Shown: positions 46,430 through 57,853 of the stretch, piece after piece | How positions within the stretch are numbered: position 1 is the first letter of the stretch | Layout: each line of letters begins with the position of its first letter | Source of the DNA: Riptortus pedestris | Lineage: Eukaryota > Arthropoda > Insecta > Hemiptera > Alydidae | Direction of reading: 5' to 3' | Assembly (NCBI GenBank): GCA_019009955.1 | Contig: CM032230.1 | Coordinates: forward strand, 28,507,501-28,571,500 | DNA length: 64,000 nucleotides | Notes under the pieces: model-generated | Told to the model about the DNA's origin: nothing | The model's database searches: none | What the model saw: the letters and a program-made list of their open reading frames with translations, nothing else | Translations under genes and position numbers: made by a program

Positions 46430-46890
46430 CACTCATTTTTCATTGCTATTTGTTGGGGTATGTATGAGAGCTGGGGTGTGAGATATTGTTTCGATAAGGG
46501 TGGTTATGAGGGTGAGGGGGCAATATGGCTGAGGTATTGGGCTCGATTTGAGGCAAAAGGTTGGCAGTACTGGCCGAGGGCCAAGGACCTCCCTTGGAAT
46601 TCCAGGCACGACCTCAATCAACCTGGCTTATAGCTTCTATTTATGCAGCCTTCACTCACTCGTCTGCCAAACACTTCACACATTAACCCCTATCACTCGG
46701 CCGCCATATTGGAAAATGACCCCCTCCCCTACTCCAAGGAACGGATCGAATATAACAAAAGCTTTTTCGAGACTCATTCCTTCCTCTGGAGTAAATAGCT
46801 CCTCTAGTAGTAATCGCAACGTCGTGGGACTGTTTTTGTTCCACTCTACATGTTTCGCACATCGCTCACGGTTGAGTTTATGCAGTGATT
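46430..46890. other. GC-richer island, identity unknown
   Basis: Markedly less AT-rich than its surroundings, with CGGCCGCCATATTGG at 46698. Open frames run in three phases on both strands (for example 46548-46892 +) but none has a recognisable product or clear splice sites. It could be an unrecognised exon or promoter, or a decayed mobile element. Confidence 0.3.
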
Positions 46891-47154
46891 AGTCAATATT
46901 TAGTTGACTACATGTCCTATAGCAGTCGCTTTTGAGAAAAAGCCATTAAAAGATTCAAGGTGGCGAAGTTCTGTCAGGTGATCAACCACTGCCATCACCA
47001 TAAACATCCATAAAGATCATATCCATCTAAAGTATTTACAGAACATTTAATAATTGTCTAATTATTACTATATTTCTACCCTTACTGTATCTTTACTTGC
47101 CTAATTATAATACAGAAATAATAAAGCAGCACAATAAATTATAATAAAAGACAT

Positions 47155-47635
47155 TTTTCTGTAATCGTTGAATAATGGTAACATTACTATACCGAAATGA
47201 GTGAAGGAAGTGAAACATTTTGCAATAGAGTGAAGAAAGTAATCACTTTCTTTACAAGTGAAGAAAGTAAATTGCCTTCTTAATTAGTAATAAGTATAAA
47301 TTAAAAAATAATTTGAAGTTTGATTTGAACTGCACTACTTCACAATCATCACTAGTTGTTTTATAACTATGCTTATAACCTTTCACAGCCATGCTTATAA
47401 CCTACCAACAACTTATAATCATCACAACATCCTAATTTTGTTCATATTCTGGTTAGATCTGATCATGTATTACATGATTACAGAAAAAATTTGATATTAC
47501 ACTCGTGACGAAAATAGAATTTAAAACTCTCGTGAAATTACCACACTCGCTTCGCTCGTGTGGGTAAACGTTTCACTCGAGTTGTAAAATGATCTACTTT
47601 CGTCACTTGTATAATAAATAACTATTAATTATATA
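47155..47635 (+). mobile_element. palindrome-bearing interspersed repeat, copy 2
   Basis: Same order as 27083-27712, but with about 130 bp missing from the middle. The terminal palindrome (GTGACGAAAATAGA ... TCTACTTTCGTCAC, centre CTCGCTTCGCTCG) is conserved almost unchanged, including loop sequence. Confidence 0.75.
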
Positions 47636-48000
47636 TGTTATATAAAAACTACGTTATATTCTAAAACTATCTTACATAATAGTTTAATATATGATTATAC
47701 AATATGAATAATTATAAATATCACTATAAGTTACTTTAAAAAAGAGGACAAATATATACATTCCTTACTATCCCTAGCCTACGCATTATTTATTTAAATA
47801 TAGCTTACTATCTGTATCAGTGATCTATATCAACTACTGACATCATTCATAAACATCACAGTCATATCTATCTAAATTATTTACACAACATTTAATAAGG
47901 GTCTAATTATTACTATATTACTAACCTCACAATACCTTTACTTGTCTAATAATAATAATACTGAAATGTTAGAACAGAACAATATATTATACTAAAAGGC

Positions 48001-48003
48001 ATT

Positions 48004-48060
<57 letters not shown>
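48001..48060. repeat. (TA)n microsatellite
   Basis: About 29 TA units immediately left of the MITE at 48063; no HINE-like blocks nearby. Confidence 0.95.
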
Positions 48061-48062
<2 letters not shown>

Positions 48063-48065
<3 letters not shown>

Positions 48066-48327
48066 GAGGCCCATATGAGTATTATAGTGGCCCAACCCTC
48101 AAATTTTGCTTATTTGAGTTACCATAGCATCTGTTGCTGAATAATGTGTTCTATGAAACATTATTGGTCTAAGCCACCTTCTAAGTTTTTTCACTAGAAA
48201 GCAGCAGCAGTTTGTTTTTTAACTAACAGTTTTGGCGGTCTTTGAAAAATATAGTGGCCTAACCAGCTTGGTTTTATACAAATCTTACTTTTTGGGGTTA
48301 GGCCATTATTATTCTGACCGCCTCATA
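48063..48327. mobile_element. MITE with about 38-bp imperfect inverted repeats
   Basis: Left end TATGAGGC ... TATTATAGTGGCCCAACCC and right end, inverted, TATGAGGCGG ... AATAATGGCCTAACCCC. Internally the TAGTGGCC(T/C)AACC motif recurs. Flanked by TA. No ORF. Confidence 0.75.
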
Positions 48328-48629
48328 TATAAACTGCATTATATTTTAAAACTCTCATATATAATAGCTTAATATATAATTATACCAACTGAATAATTAT
48401 AATAGCAATATTAGTTTTTCTTATAAAATGGAGAAATATATACATTATTTACAACCCACAGTAGAAGTTTCTATATCAACCGCTGCCATCATAATTACAT
48501 CCATAAAGATTACAGTCATGTCTATCCTAATTATTTAAAGAACATTTAACAAGGGTTCTAATTATCACTGTATTACTAACCTCACAATATCATCTACTTG
48601 CCTAATAATAATACAGTAAACATAAAAAC

Positions 48630-49212
48630 GTCCGTCACGCAGGGGCTGCGTTAGCTAAGCAAATTTCCCAAGTGCGCCACGTATTTGCATTTATCCTAAA
48701 TCGTAATAGTTCAATGAGAAGGATATTTTGGTATTTAAGCTTCAAATAAAGTGCTTCATAACATAATATCATATTGTTAATATATGATGAGTACGAGTGG
48801 GGGTTTACTGAAGGCCGAAAACGAAAAATGTAAATATCTTCGTAAATGATCAAGATAGTGAAAAAAGGTACATATCAACGTTTATAAAACATTACATTTG
48901 CAATAAGATTGGTTCTATACCAGTTTTCGATCCGACGCATAAGTACGGAGATATTAAGAATTGTTGAAACTCTCCCCCTCTAAACCACCCTCAGCTATTA
49001 ACGACCTTGATCTTTCTTTTTGTATAAAACGATTATATATCATCGATAAGTAAAAAATTGCGACCCTAGATAACAGACAAATATATATTTCCAACTTTGA
49101 ACCTCATTTTCGTCATCTCCTGGGTAGAATCGATGGACATTTGAAGGAAAATTTCGAAAATCTCGGGGTAAGTACAATCTGAATAGCCGATTTCCCTTAA
49201 GGGAAATCTGCT
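48630..49212 (-). mobile_element. HINE-like element, near full-length copy
   Basis: Minus-strand copy with an intact 3' end on its own strand (AACGCAGCCCCTGCGTGACG), an almost absent AT core (ACAAATATATATTTCC at 49077) and an intact 5' palindrome GATTTCCCTTAAGGGAAATC. It shows that the element persists with practically no microsatellite. Confidence 0.88.
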
Positions 49213-50482
49213 AACCAGTGCATTATATTATACTAAAAGGCATTACATTATATTAAAACTGCATTATATTCTAAAACACTTATATAATAGTTTAATTTAT
49301 AATTATACCATGTGAATAATTTGTAATATTAATATCAGTTTTCCTTAAAAAAAAGACAAATATATATATATATAAAGTCAACCATCAGCCAGTGACGACG
49401 GTCTCCACCGAGAGGTATGACAATAGAGAAATATATACATTATTAACCACCCCATTATTAATTTAAAAGAAACATACTATCAGTTTTTTTTAACAAAAAA
49501 CAAATATATACATCAGTAATTTTCGTCAATCAAATGAGAATATTTTAATAATAATATTTTCTTTAACTTTCCCTTGACAACAGATGTTACTATTATAAAA
49601 AAAGTGAATGAATAGTGTTTCCATAAATTCTGGCTCTTTGCCTACAAGTGATATCAAATAAGTGGCTTTTCTAGGGAATCACACCTATGTTTATACTTCA
49701 CAATGAATAAGAATTGGTCTACGTTAAGGTTCTTTATCGAAGTTTGAGTTCTATCTGAGGAGCAGTTTCTCTTAAAACTGGCTTAGAAATGGTGTGATAT
49801 CAGTGAAATTGGTAAATTAATTGGCAATCCCTTATGTACTCAGGATAATATACCCCTAAACATGATAAGGTATGGAGTGATTTTTTTTTAATGGAAGTAC
49901 GGAGTCACAAATACTAACCAGCAAGACTGTTGTGTTGTGCCGGATCTCTTGACTGTCATGAAAGTACGTGAATTAAGGGCTCATAAGATTCCAAGAACCT
50001 AAACAGCTAAAACTCGTGGTTTATTGAGATTGAGAATATTTATCGGAGACTGATAAAGAATTTATATATTGGCGGTGAACCTTAATCTTCGTGATAATGA
50101 TAGCCTTGCTCGAATTTAATTAAGTTATGGATTATACAAGGAAGTGAAGGTTTTAATTCTATCTTGCTATCCCCAAGAAGAATTCGCATGATTCTACTTT
50201 TCGGTACATCCTCCCTTCTGTCGCAGTAATAAAATAAATGGCACAGATGTGTACATGATGTACTGTCCGAATAAGCACAATCATTCAAAGTATTGGACTT
50301 AACTTAATTCATTTAGTCTTTCTTTGAGGGGTCAAGTTTAGGAAAGGGAAACTGCCATAAAAAGCGATGGAGAGCTTCAAGTAAAAACAGTTTCTTGTCC
50401 CGCCCAGCCTGGAACATAATCCGTCCCAACTAGCTTTAGTGGCACAAGTGGGAGTCGATTGTTTAAATAATATTAGCTCTAA
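49213..50482. other. interval without recognisable gene; SINE relic at 50402-50465
   Basis: Unassigned except for a decayed SINE block (CCCAGCCTGGAACATAATCC, GTCCCAACTAGC) near 50402. A short frame at 50082-50288 (-) has no known product. Confidence 0.4.
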
Positions 50483-51063
50483 TGTTAGGTGATCAAATAA
50501 TGATATAGAAGTTCATAAATGTGTTTCTTTCTACAATTACAATAGAACTCACTAGTGTCACTGTTCTTCAATTACACAGCCCAATAATTCACTCACGGTC
50601 ACTGAAAAGACGGCACTGTACTGTCCTTTAATTCGCGGCACTGCACTGTCTTAAATACAGCACTGTTACTTACAGTCACGGCACCACACTGTTCTTATAA
50701 AAACACTTTACCGCACTGCACTAAGTCGCACTGTACCACTGATGTGACCATCAAGAAATCTGACCATGAACTGAGAGCTGAGATACTGGCAGGGTCTCTT
50801 ATAAATGCCTGTAGAAGGGGCTAGCCAAGGAAAGGTCCAGAAGTTCCAGGAAGATAGGCACGGCGGGCCTTCATTAGATTATGCCGGCTCCACTAGGTCG
50901 AGCTGTACAGGCTTAAATAGAGACGCAGGATGAGACCGAGGCTCTTCCATGAAGGTCTGGAAGGGACTAGTAAGGACGCGAGCAATTAGCGGCACTTCTT
51001 TGAACTCCTCCGCACTCCCCAATCACACGGTTCCTCCTCTGGTGTATTTAATTTTCGTAACAA
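50483..51063 (-). mobile_element. probable solo LTR
   Basis: On the minus strand a 581-bp segment starts TGTTACGAAAATTAAATACA and ends CACCTAACA, giving the TG...CA ends and a TGTTA/TAACA terminal inverted repeat typical of LTRs. A TATA box (ATTTATAAGAGACC) lies near 50800 on that strand. GC content is raised. The family is unknown, and a matching target duplication was not seen (CTAA against ATAC). Confidence 0.5.
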
Positions 51064-51229
51064 TACATAAACACACACACATAAACACTCTTATTAACTC
51101 ATTACAACGATAATTGAACATTTATTGAATTTTAAACGGTTGCTGCTCTTATCACTGTTCTCTAGTGGTTATCGGTTAGTGATAAATAATTAATCATTAT
51201 ATTGAACATTTAATTTAGGTTGTTGTGCT

Positions 51230-51712
51230 TATTTTAATGTTTTTCTTATACTTAATGTTTATGTGTTGTCTTTTCACTTGCGTTTAATGTCTATTGTATA
51301 TTGTTGTACTTCGTTGTACCTATCATTTTTTTCTCTTGTATTTGTTGTTTTCTATTTTTGGTTGTGTTTCTATTCTATTAGGTGGCTCAGGTTGGCCATG
51401 TGAGTTAAAGCGTTGACCTTTATCTCCCATGTTAAACCTAGAGTGGCGAGTTCGATTCTCGCCTGGGTAAAGGAAATTATTTAGTGACGGAATTCATTAA
51501 ATTACATCCTAAATCACACCCTGGCTAGAAAAGGGTGGTCACCTGCAGATAACCCGTCCCAATTAGTCCTAGTTGCAAAAAGTGGACGTTAATGAATAAT
51601 AATAATATTCTATTAGTTCTTTTCTATTTTTATCTTATGCTTATAATATTTTGTTTTTGTTTAGAGCAATATCGCTCTAGTTGGGAAGCTTGGAAATATA
51701 TAAATAAATAAT
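51230..51712 (+). mobile_element. T-rich retroposon interrupted by a SINE
   Basis: T/G-rich flanks (TTTCTATTTTTGGTTGTG on the left, TATTTTGTTTTTGTTTAGAG on the right) and the 3' block GAGCAATATCGCTCTAG ... GGAAGC with an ATAAATAAATAA tail match the 15325-16193 family. A SINE occupies 51382-51605. Confidence 0.65.
51382..51605 (+). mobile_element. tRNA-derived SINE, best-preserved copy
   Basis: 224 bp with an 11-bp target duplication TATTCTATTAG (51371-51381 and 51606-51616). The 5' part is tRNA-like: GGCTCAGGTTGGCCATGTGA with an A-box-like TGGCCATGTGAG and a B box GAGTTCGATTCTCGCC; head and spacing suggest a Leu/Ser-type tRNA origin. The body has GTGACGGAATTCATTAA and CACCCTGGCTAGAAAAGGG; the tail is (AAT)n after GTGGACGTTAATGAA. 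Pol III transcribed, non-coding, mobilised by a LINE in trans. Confidence 0.92.
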
Positions 51713-52050
51713 GTTCATTTATTGTGCCTTTTTTTAGTAAATTAAAAAGGAAATTTTAAACTTTTCAATTTATCTAGTTTAATCGCCTCTTTAATAAATA
51801 AATATTAATAGACCCTTAGACTCGATAGTAGTCCTCTTATAATAGAGGACAATAATGCACAAAGAAAAGTTTATCAGCTGTACTGGGTAATTACTGAAGT
51901 AAATATATATGAGTAAGGAGTGAAGTTAACGTGATTATTGAGTGATCGCTCTTAAATTATTTAACCATGATTAAATCAATCAACTTGAGAAAAGATTAAA
52001 AAAAAATGCTTTGTTTTTCAAATGAAAAACACAACATTAATTAATTGAAA

Positions 52051-52826
52051 AGTCCGTCAAGCAGGAGCTGCGTAAACTAAACAGATTCCCCACGTGAAGT
52101 TATACAATAGAGAAATCTCCATACGAGGGCCGAACAGTTGCGGCAAAGGGCCGAACTAGCTTTTGGCGGGAAAAAGTCATCTTTTATCGGCCCAAATTTA
52201 ATAAAAATGCAAATATCTCGGTTAATATTCAAGCTAGAGAATACTTGTAGAGAACAATATTTATAGTAAATTTAATTTGCAATAATATGGGTTTTATTCA
52301 ATTTTTTGATCCGACGTATGGTAACGGAGATATTTCGAATTTTCGAAAATCCCCCCTCTAAACCCCCCCCCCTCCCACTGGTCCGATTTCAGCCATTAAC
52401 GATCTTGATCTGTCTAATAACAGTAGTAGTGACGAGTCTCTAAACCAATTCAAGAGGGACGAAAAGTTACGGAAACGGCCAAACTAGCTTTCGGTGGAAA
52501 GTTCCGAACATAGCCGCCTTTTGCCGACCAAACACAGAATACAAATGCAAATATCTCGGTTAATATTCAAGGTAGCGAATAAATGTATAGAACAATATTT
52601 CTAGTAAATTTAATTTGCAATAAGATTAATTCTATAAAATTTTTCGATCCGACGCATAATAACGGAAATATTTCGTATTTTCAAAAATCCCCCCTCTAAA
52701 CCCCCTTACCACTGGTCCAATTTCAGCTATTACTGAACTTAATCTTTCTTTTTAGATAAAACGATTAAATATCGAGTTTCTTAACGATCAATCAAAAAGT
52801 GCGACCGCGAGAGTGATCACAGACAA

Positions 52827-52888
<62 letters not shown>

Positions 52889-53963
52889 GTAACCTCTGTC
52901 TGTACATTGATTTTTTTCGCGAAATTTCACGATAACTTTTCGTTTCACGTGTCATAGACACCATATCTGCATTTTGTTTCTTTCGTGTATGTTTGTTTGT
53001 TTGTTTGTTTGTTTGTTACCTTTTCACGCATAAACGGCTGAACCGAATTTTATGAAACTTGGTATGTATATTACTACTAACCCAACTTAGACTTTAGGCT
53101 ATATTAATTTTCTCTGAGACGAACAGGAGTGGGGGTTATAAGGGAAGCCTGAAATTAAAAATAGCGATATTTCGTTTTCTATTGGTTTATCGGTAAATAT
53201 GCACATAACAAAAGTTGTTTATTTTGTTATTTATAGTAACTTTTGTTATATGCACTTTTGTCGTATACCGAAGTTTAAATGCGTTATACGCTAAAAATTA
53301 TAGCGGGAGTCAACAATATTATTTGCCAAAAAAGACTCAACCGAACTAAATAAAACTCGGTATGTGTATTAGCAGTGAGGCCTTCATTATAATAAGCCAT
53401 ACCAACATTTCTATGGACGGGCAGGAGTGGGGGTTATAAGGGAAGCCTGAAATTAAAAATAGCGATATTTCGTTTCCTATTGATTTTTTAGCAAACATAA
53501 ACATAACAAAAGTTGTTTATTTTGTTATTTGGAGTAACTTTTGTTATATACACTTTTGTCGTATAACTAAGTATAAATGAGTTATACGTTAAAACTTTAG
53601 CGGGCACTAACGGCTGAACCGAACTTAACAAAACTCGGTATGTCAATTAGTATTAATTCTTTCATGATTATAAGTTATATTAAAATATTTATGTTCGAAC
53701 GGGAGGGGGGTTAAAAGGGAGGCCTTAAATAAAAATTCACCATATTTACATGTATAAGAGACGGGAAATATAAAAATATCGAAGACTGTGAAGCCTTATC
53801 GAACAAATATTCTATTATTAGCAAATCCACGGCAAAGATGGGTATCAATCCGAAACACTGGGACGGGTAAATGTCAAAATATTGTGCAATGTAAAGCCTG
53901 CTAAAAAGACCATCACCATTGAGCCTCAAATGATTTCCCGAGCGAAGCCGGGTTTCTGAGCTA

Positions 53964-54023
<60 letters not shown>

Positions 54024-54154
54024 ATATATTGTTTTGAACGGACATCATTTTCGTCATCTCCTGAGTAGGTTCGATGGACATTTGAAAATTTTTGTGAAAA
54101 AATCGCGTCATGAGTACAACATCAATAGCTGATTTCCCTTAGGAGAAATCTGCT
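52051..54154 (-). mobile_element. HINE-like element with nested Helitron
   Basis: Begins (plus reading) AGTCCGTCAAGCAGGAGCTG and ends with the 5' palindrome region near 54154. Two 3'-half segments are joined: 52051-52413, and 52440-52840 of a longer subfamily shared with 55040-55440. The (TA)n core holds the Helitron at about 52870-53964. Confidence 0.87.
52870..53964 (+). mobile_element. non-autonomous Helitron, second copy
   Basis: Same family as 19240-20822: TATATAAAATTGTAACCTCTG at the left, (GTTT)n near 52987, the GGGCAGGAGTGGGGGTTATA unit twice (near 53119 and 53414), and the 3' end CCCGAGCGAAGCCGGG ... GAGCTAG followed by T. The 5' TC is obscured by (TA)n. Confidence 0.88.
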
Positions 54155-54159
54155 AAAAA

Positions 54160-54948
54160 ACAACAACAAATTTTTAAAATCTTTGTTCGAGGTCATTAAA
54201 TGAATGAAGATTGAATTAATTATGGCTAAGCCATTTATGATTCTCATTACTCATGGTCTAACTTAAAACTTCTAAAGCGATTTATTCCAGAGTATAAAAT
54301 AGATCTTGGAGGTTGGGCAACGTAATGTATTCCTTATATTTGTGAGATAATTTCTTTCTTCTCGTATGATCATATTACAATTTTAAATTTTATTTTAATA
54401 CAGAAATATCTCTATGAGAGGCCGTACGTTAAGAATAGAGCGGCGAACAGACAGAGTAGTGATATATGGCTTGGCTCGAGGCAGACTGAATTATTGGTTG
54501 ATAAAGGGCTGGTTGTAATCCATCAGTTAGATGGGCTCGTCCATCAGGTTAGTGATGGCTGGCCTCGATCAGCCGTTTAGTGCATCTCCTAGACTCATCT
54601 ATTTACACCAGCCACTGGTTGTCTTCTAGGCTAGACACCTTATTTTACCTCTGTATTTTGCCGACGCCGGTCAGGCTATCAATTAGTAAGGTTTCAACTG
54701 CCAACTTTGGAATTGAAATCTCCACCTAGCTTAATCATAGGTGTCTACAGTCACGGAACATCCGTTCTGCTGGCAACACCTCCATCAGCATTTATTTGAT
54801 TTAGAATACCTTCTCTTTTTCCACACCTTGTCATTTCCCCAGTAACGAAAGATGTAAGGCATGTTTTAATAAAGCCTACATTTAATAAAAGGAGTTTCTT
54901 TCAAAACATTAAAGTGTGCCAAATATTTGAATATTCGGTCTAGTATTA
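54160..54948. other. interval without recognisable gene
   Basis: A CACACCTTGTCATTTCCCC motif at 54820 and an ACACCTCCATCAGCATTTATT stretch at 54776 recur at 57236, 62777 and 63104, so part of this is an unclassified repeat. Confidence 0.45.
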
Positions 54949-55454
54949 AAAAGTCCGCCACGCAGGGGCTGCGTAAACTAAGCAGATTTCCTACGTAAAG
55001 TTTTACAATAGAGAAATCTGCCTGCTAATAAGTAGTAAAGAGTCTCTAAACCAATTCCCCAGGGACGAACAGTTACGGAAACGGCCAAACTAGCTTTCGG
55101 AGGAAAGTCCCGAACATAGCCAACTTTTTCCGACCTCACACAGAATACAAATGCAAATATCTCCGTTAATATTCAAGGTAGCGAATAAATGTATAGAACA
55201 ATATTTCTAGTAAATTTAATTTGCAATAAGATTAATTCTATAAAATTTTTCGATCCGACGCATAATAACGGAAATATTTCGTATTTTCAAAAATCCCCCC
55301 TCTAAACCCCCTTACCACTGGTCCAATTTCAGCTATTACTGAACTTAATCTTTCTTTTTACACTAAACGACTAAATATCGAGTTTGGTAACGATCAAACA
55401 AAAATTTAGACCGCTAGAGTGGTAACGGACAAATATATATATATATATATATAT

Positions 55455-56901
55455 ATTAAATTGTAACCTCTGTCTGTACATTGGTTTTTTTCGCGAAATT
55501 TCACGATAACTTTTCGTTTCACATGTCAATAGACACCATAGGTTATATTAATATCCTCTGAGACGAACGGGAGTTGGGGTTATAAGGGAGGCCTGAAATT
55601 GAAAATAGTGACATTTCGTTACCTTGGTTTTTCGGCAAATATGTACATGACAAAAGTGGTTTATTTTGTTATTTAGAGTAACTTTTGTTATATACTATTC
55701 TCGTATACCGAAGTATAAATGAGTTATACGCTAAAAACTATAGCGGGAGTCAATAATTTTATTGGGCACAAAAGACCCAACCGAACTAACTAAAACTCGG
55801 TACAAATTGTGAAGAATTGGACGTTTTTTCTCTCTCTCCAAGTAAACATTCTTCACTTCCAACAAACACTGCCGTGGAAAAAAAAAAACTCGGTATGTGT
55901 ATTAGCTCTGACATCTTAATTATCATAAGCCCTACCAACAGTTCTAGGGGTGGGCAGGAGTGGGGGTAGTAGGGGAGGCCTGAAATTAATAATAGTGATA
56001 TTTCCTTTCCTATTGGGGTTTCGGGAAATATGCACATATCAAAAGTTATTTATTTTGTTATTTAGAGAAACTTTTCTTTATATATTATCATCGTATACCG
56101 AAGTATAAAGGCGTTATACGCTAAAAATTATAGCGGGAGACAACAATTTTATTTGGCACAAAAGACACAACCGAACTTAATGAAACTCGGTATGCGTATT
56201 AAAACTAACGCCTTTATTATAATAAGCCATACTAACAGCTCTAGGGATGGGCAGGAGTGGGGGTTGTAAGGGAGGCCAGAAATTAAAAATAGCGGTATTT
56301 CGTTTTCTATTGGTTTTTCAGCAAATATGCAAATGACACAAGTTGTTTATTTTGTTGTTTAAAGTAACTTTTGTTATATTCATTTTTATTGTATAAAAAG
56401 TATAAACGAGATATACTCTAAAAACTAGAGCGGGAGCCAACAATTTTGTTGGGCATTAACAATTGAACCGAACTTAAAAAATCTCGGAATGTGAATTAGC
56501 ATTAATTCTTCCATGATTATAAGATATATTAAAACTTTTAGGTCCGAACGGGAGTTGGGGCTATAAGGGAGGCCTGAAATGATAACTTGTGATATTCCGA
56601 TTCCAATTGGTTTTTCAACGATTTTGTATAAAAATACAATCATTAGTCAGTCAACGATGATTTTCCGGGCATTGCCGGGTATATTAGCTAGATCGTATAT
56701 ACCAAATACGTACATTACAGATGATATTTAATTATAATAAAAGCTATCCATGATTATGATTTGAATTATTCACGGTGTGTCAAACAGTGGCGAGGGAATG
56801 ATTAGAGACTTATTTTTATTTATTCTTCAAATCTAAAATTTGTTTTTTCTTTAAAACGCCCAAGGGACCCTTACGGGGAAAAGTGCGCCCACCTTAGCTA
56901 G
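55455..56901 (+). mobile_element. non-autonomous Helitron with two successive 3' ends
   Basis: Starts TTAAATTGTAACCTCTGTC; the internal unit (GGGCAGGAGTGGGGG) is present about four times. One Helitron-type end occurs at 56664-56691 (CCGGGCATTGCCGGG, then CTAG followed by A). A second CTAG followed by T at 56898-56902 lies directly against the right (TA)n. The whole 55455-56901 segment interrupts the HINE-like copy, so the outer CTAG is the real insertion boundary. Confidence 0.8.
55803..55884 (+). mobile_element. short poly(A)-tailed retroposed sequence
   Basis: About 75 nt plus an A tail inserted in the Helitron, flanked by the direct repeat AAAACTCGGTA (55792-55802 and 55885-55895). GTGAAGAATTGG near its start can pair with CCAAG ... 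TTCTTCAC, so the source RNA may have been a small structured transcript. Source gene unknown. Confidence 0.6.
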
Positions 56902-57384
56902 TATATATATATATATATATATTTATATATTTATATATATATAAAATTTTGAACGGACCTCATTTTCGACATCTCCTAGGTAGGATCGATGGACATGTGA
57001 GGCAATTTTTCAAAACTCGCGTCATGAGTACGACCTCAATAGCTGATTTCCCGAAAGGGAAATCTGCTAAAAGAACATTTTTTCATTATTGAAGGACTAT
57101 CAATTTAAAATGTACAAATGATATTCAAATCTTTGTGTTCTCTACCATGCCTCGGGTAAGAAGCTATTCATAAATTTAGTATTTCATCTTTCATAAATTT
57201 GTCATTATGTCTAGAGAATATCCGATCTGCTGAGAACACCTCCATCTGCATTTATTTCATTTATAATGCCTTCCATTTTTAGATTTATTGAGATCGTCCT
57301 CATGACGCGATTTTCTAAATTTTTATTCAAATGTCCATTGATCTTAAATAGAAGATGACGAAAATGAGGTCCGTTGAAAATTTG

Positions 57385-57440
<56 letters not shown>

Positions 57441-57445
<5 letters not shown>

Positions 57446-57806
57446 GTGGACTAAGTGGGGTGAAATAAATAGTTCTGTGCCCTTTTCAAATTGTATATTA
57501 AGAACGATCACAACATAACTTCTTCATCATGAGGATGTAATATATACACAAAACAAGTCTATTCAGAGTTTTTAGACTTCACACTTTATCGACGCACACA
57601 ACACAGTCTCAGTATACTCAATATAATTAAGTTCCAGCTAGCGCGCGACACCAGATATTTTCTTTTGCATTTCTAACTTCGCACTCGCAATCCGGTAAAC
57701 TATTTTTACTGACTGAACATATTTTAAAACCATCGGTATTTTTTGATTCCGCGAGGTTATCATATTTGATAGCGAACGACTCACGAGTACGTGCTTCGCC
57801 GCTACA
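57441..57806 (-). repeat. 3' LTR
   Basis: On the minus strand starts TGTAGCGGCGAAGCACGTAC and ends GTCCACTAAA. It carries CGCGCGCTAGCTGGAACTT and is about 91 percent identical to the 5' LTR by my count (about 34 differences, counting each indel once). Confidence 0.93.
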
Positions 57807-57821
57807 TCACCTCCTCCCAAT
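57807..57821 (-). promoter_or_regulatory. polypurine tract
   Basis: TTGGGAGGAGGTGA on the minus strand directly precedes the TG of the 3' LTR, the expected plus-strand primer for reverse transcription. Confidence 0.85.
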
Positions 57822-57853
57822 GACTCAGTCGCGGAAGCGAACAGGAGGACGAA

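Larger units (their letters stand above)
54951..57068 (-). mobile_element. HINE-like element with nested Helitron
   Basis: Minus-strand copy of the longer subfamily. The 3' end at 54951 (AAGTCCGCCACGCAGGGGCT, complement of the hairpin) is intact and the 5' palindrome near 57045 is slightly altered (GATTTCCCGAAAGGGAAATC). A Helitron insertion (55455-56901) separates the halves at the (TA)n core. Confidence 0.88.

Noticed and set aside
46800..46890. A third hammerhead-like motif (minus strand, GCGAAACATGTAGAG)
   Set aside because: The GAAAC-xx-GT part is there, but no CTGANGA core is found upstream.
51382..51460. Functional tRNA gene
   Set aside because: The tRNA-like head has A- and B-box-like sequences but no proper cloverleaf, and it is part of a SINE with target duplication.
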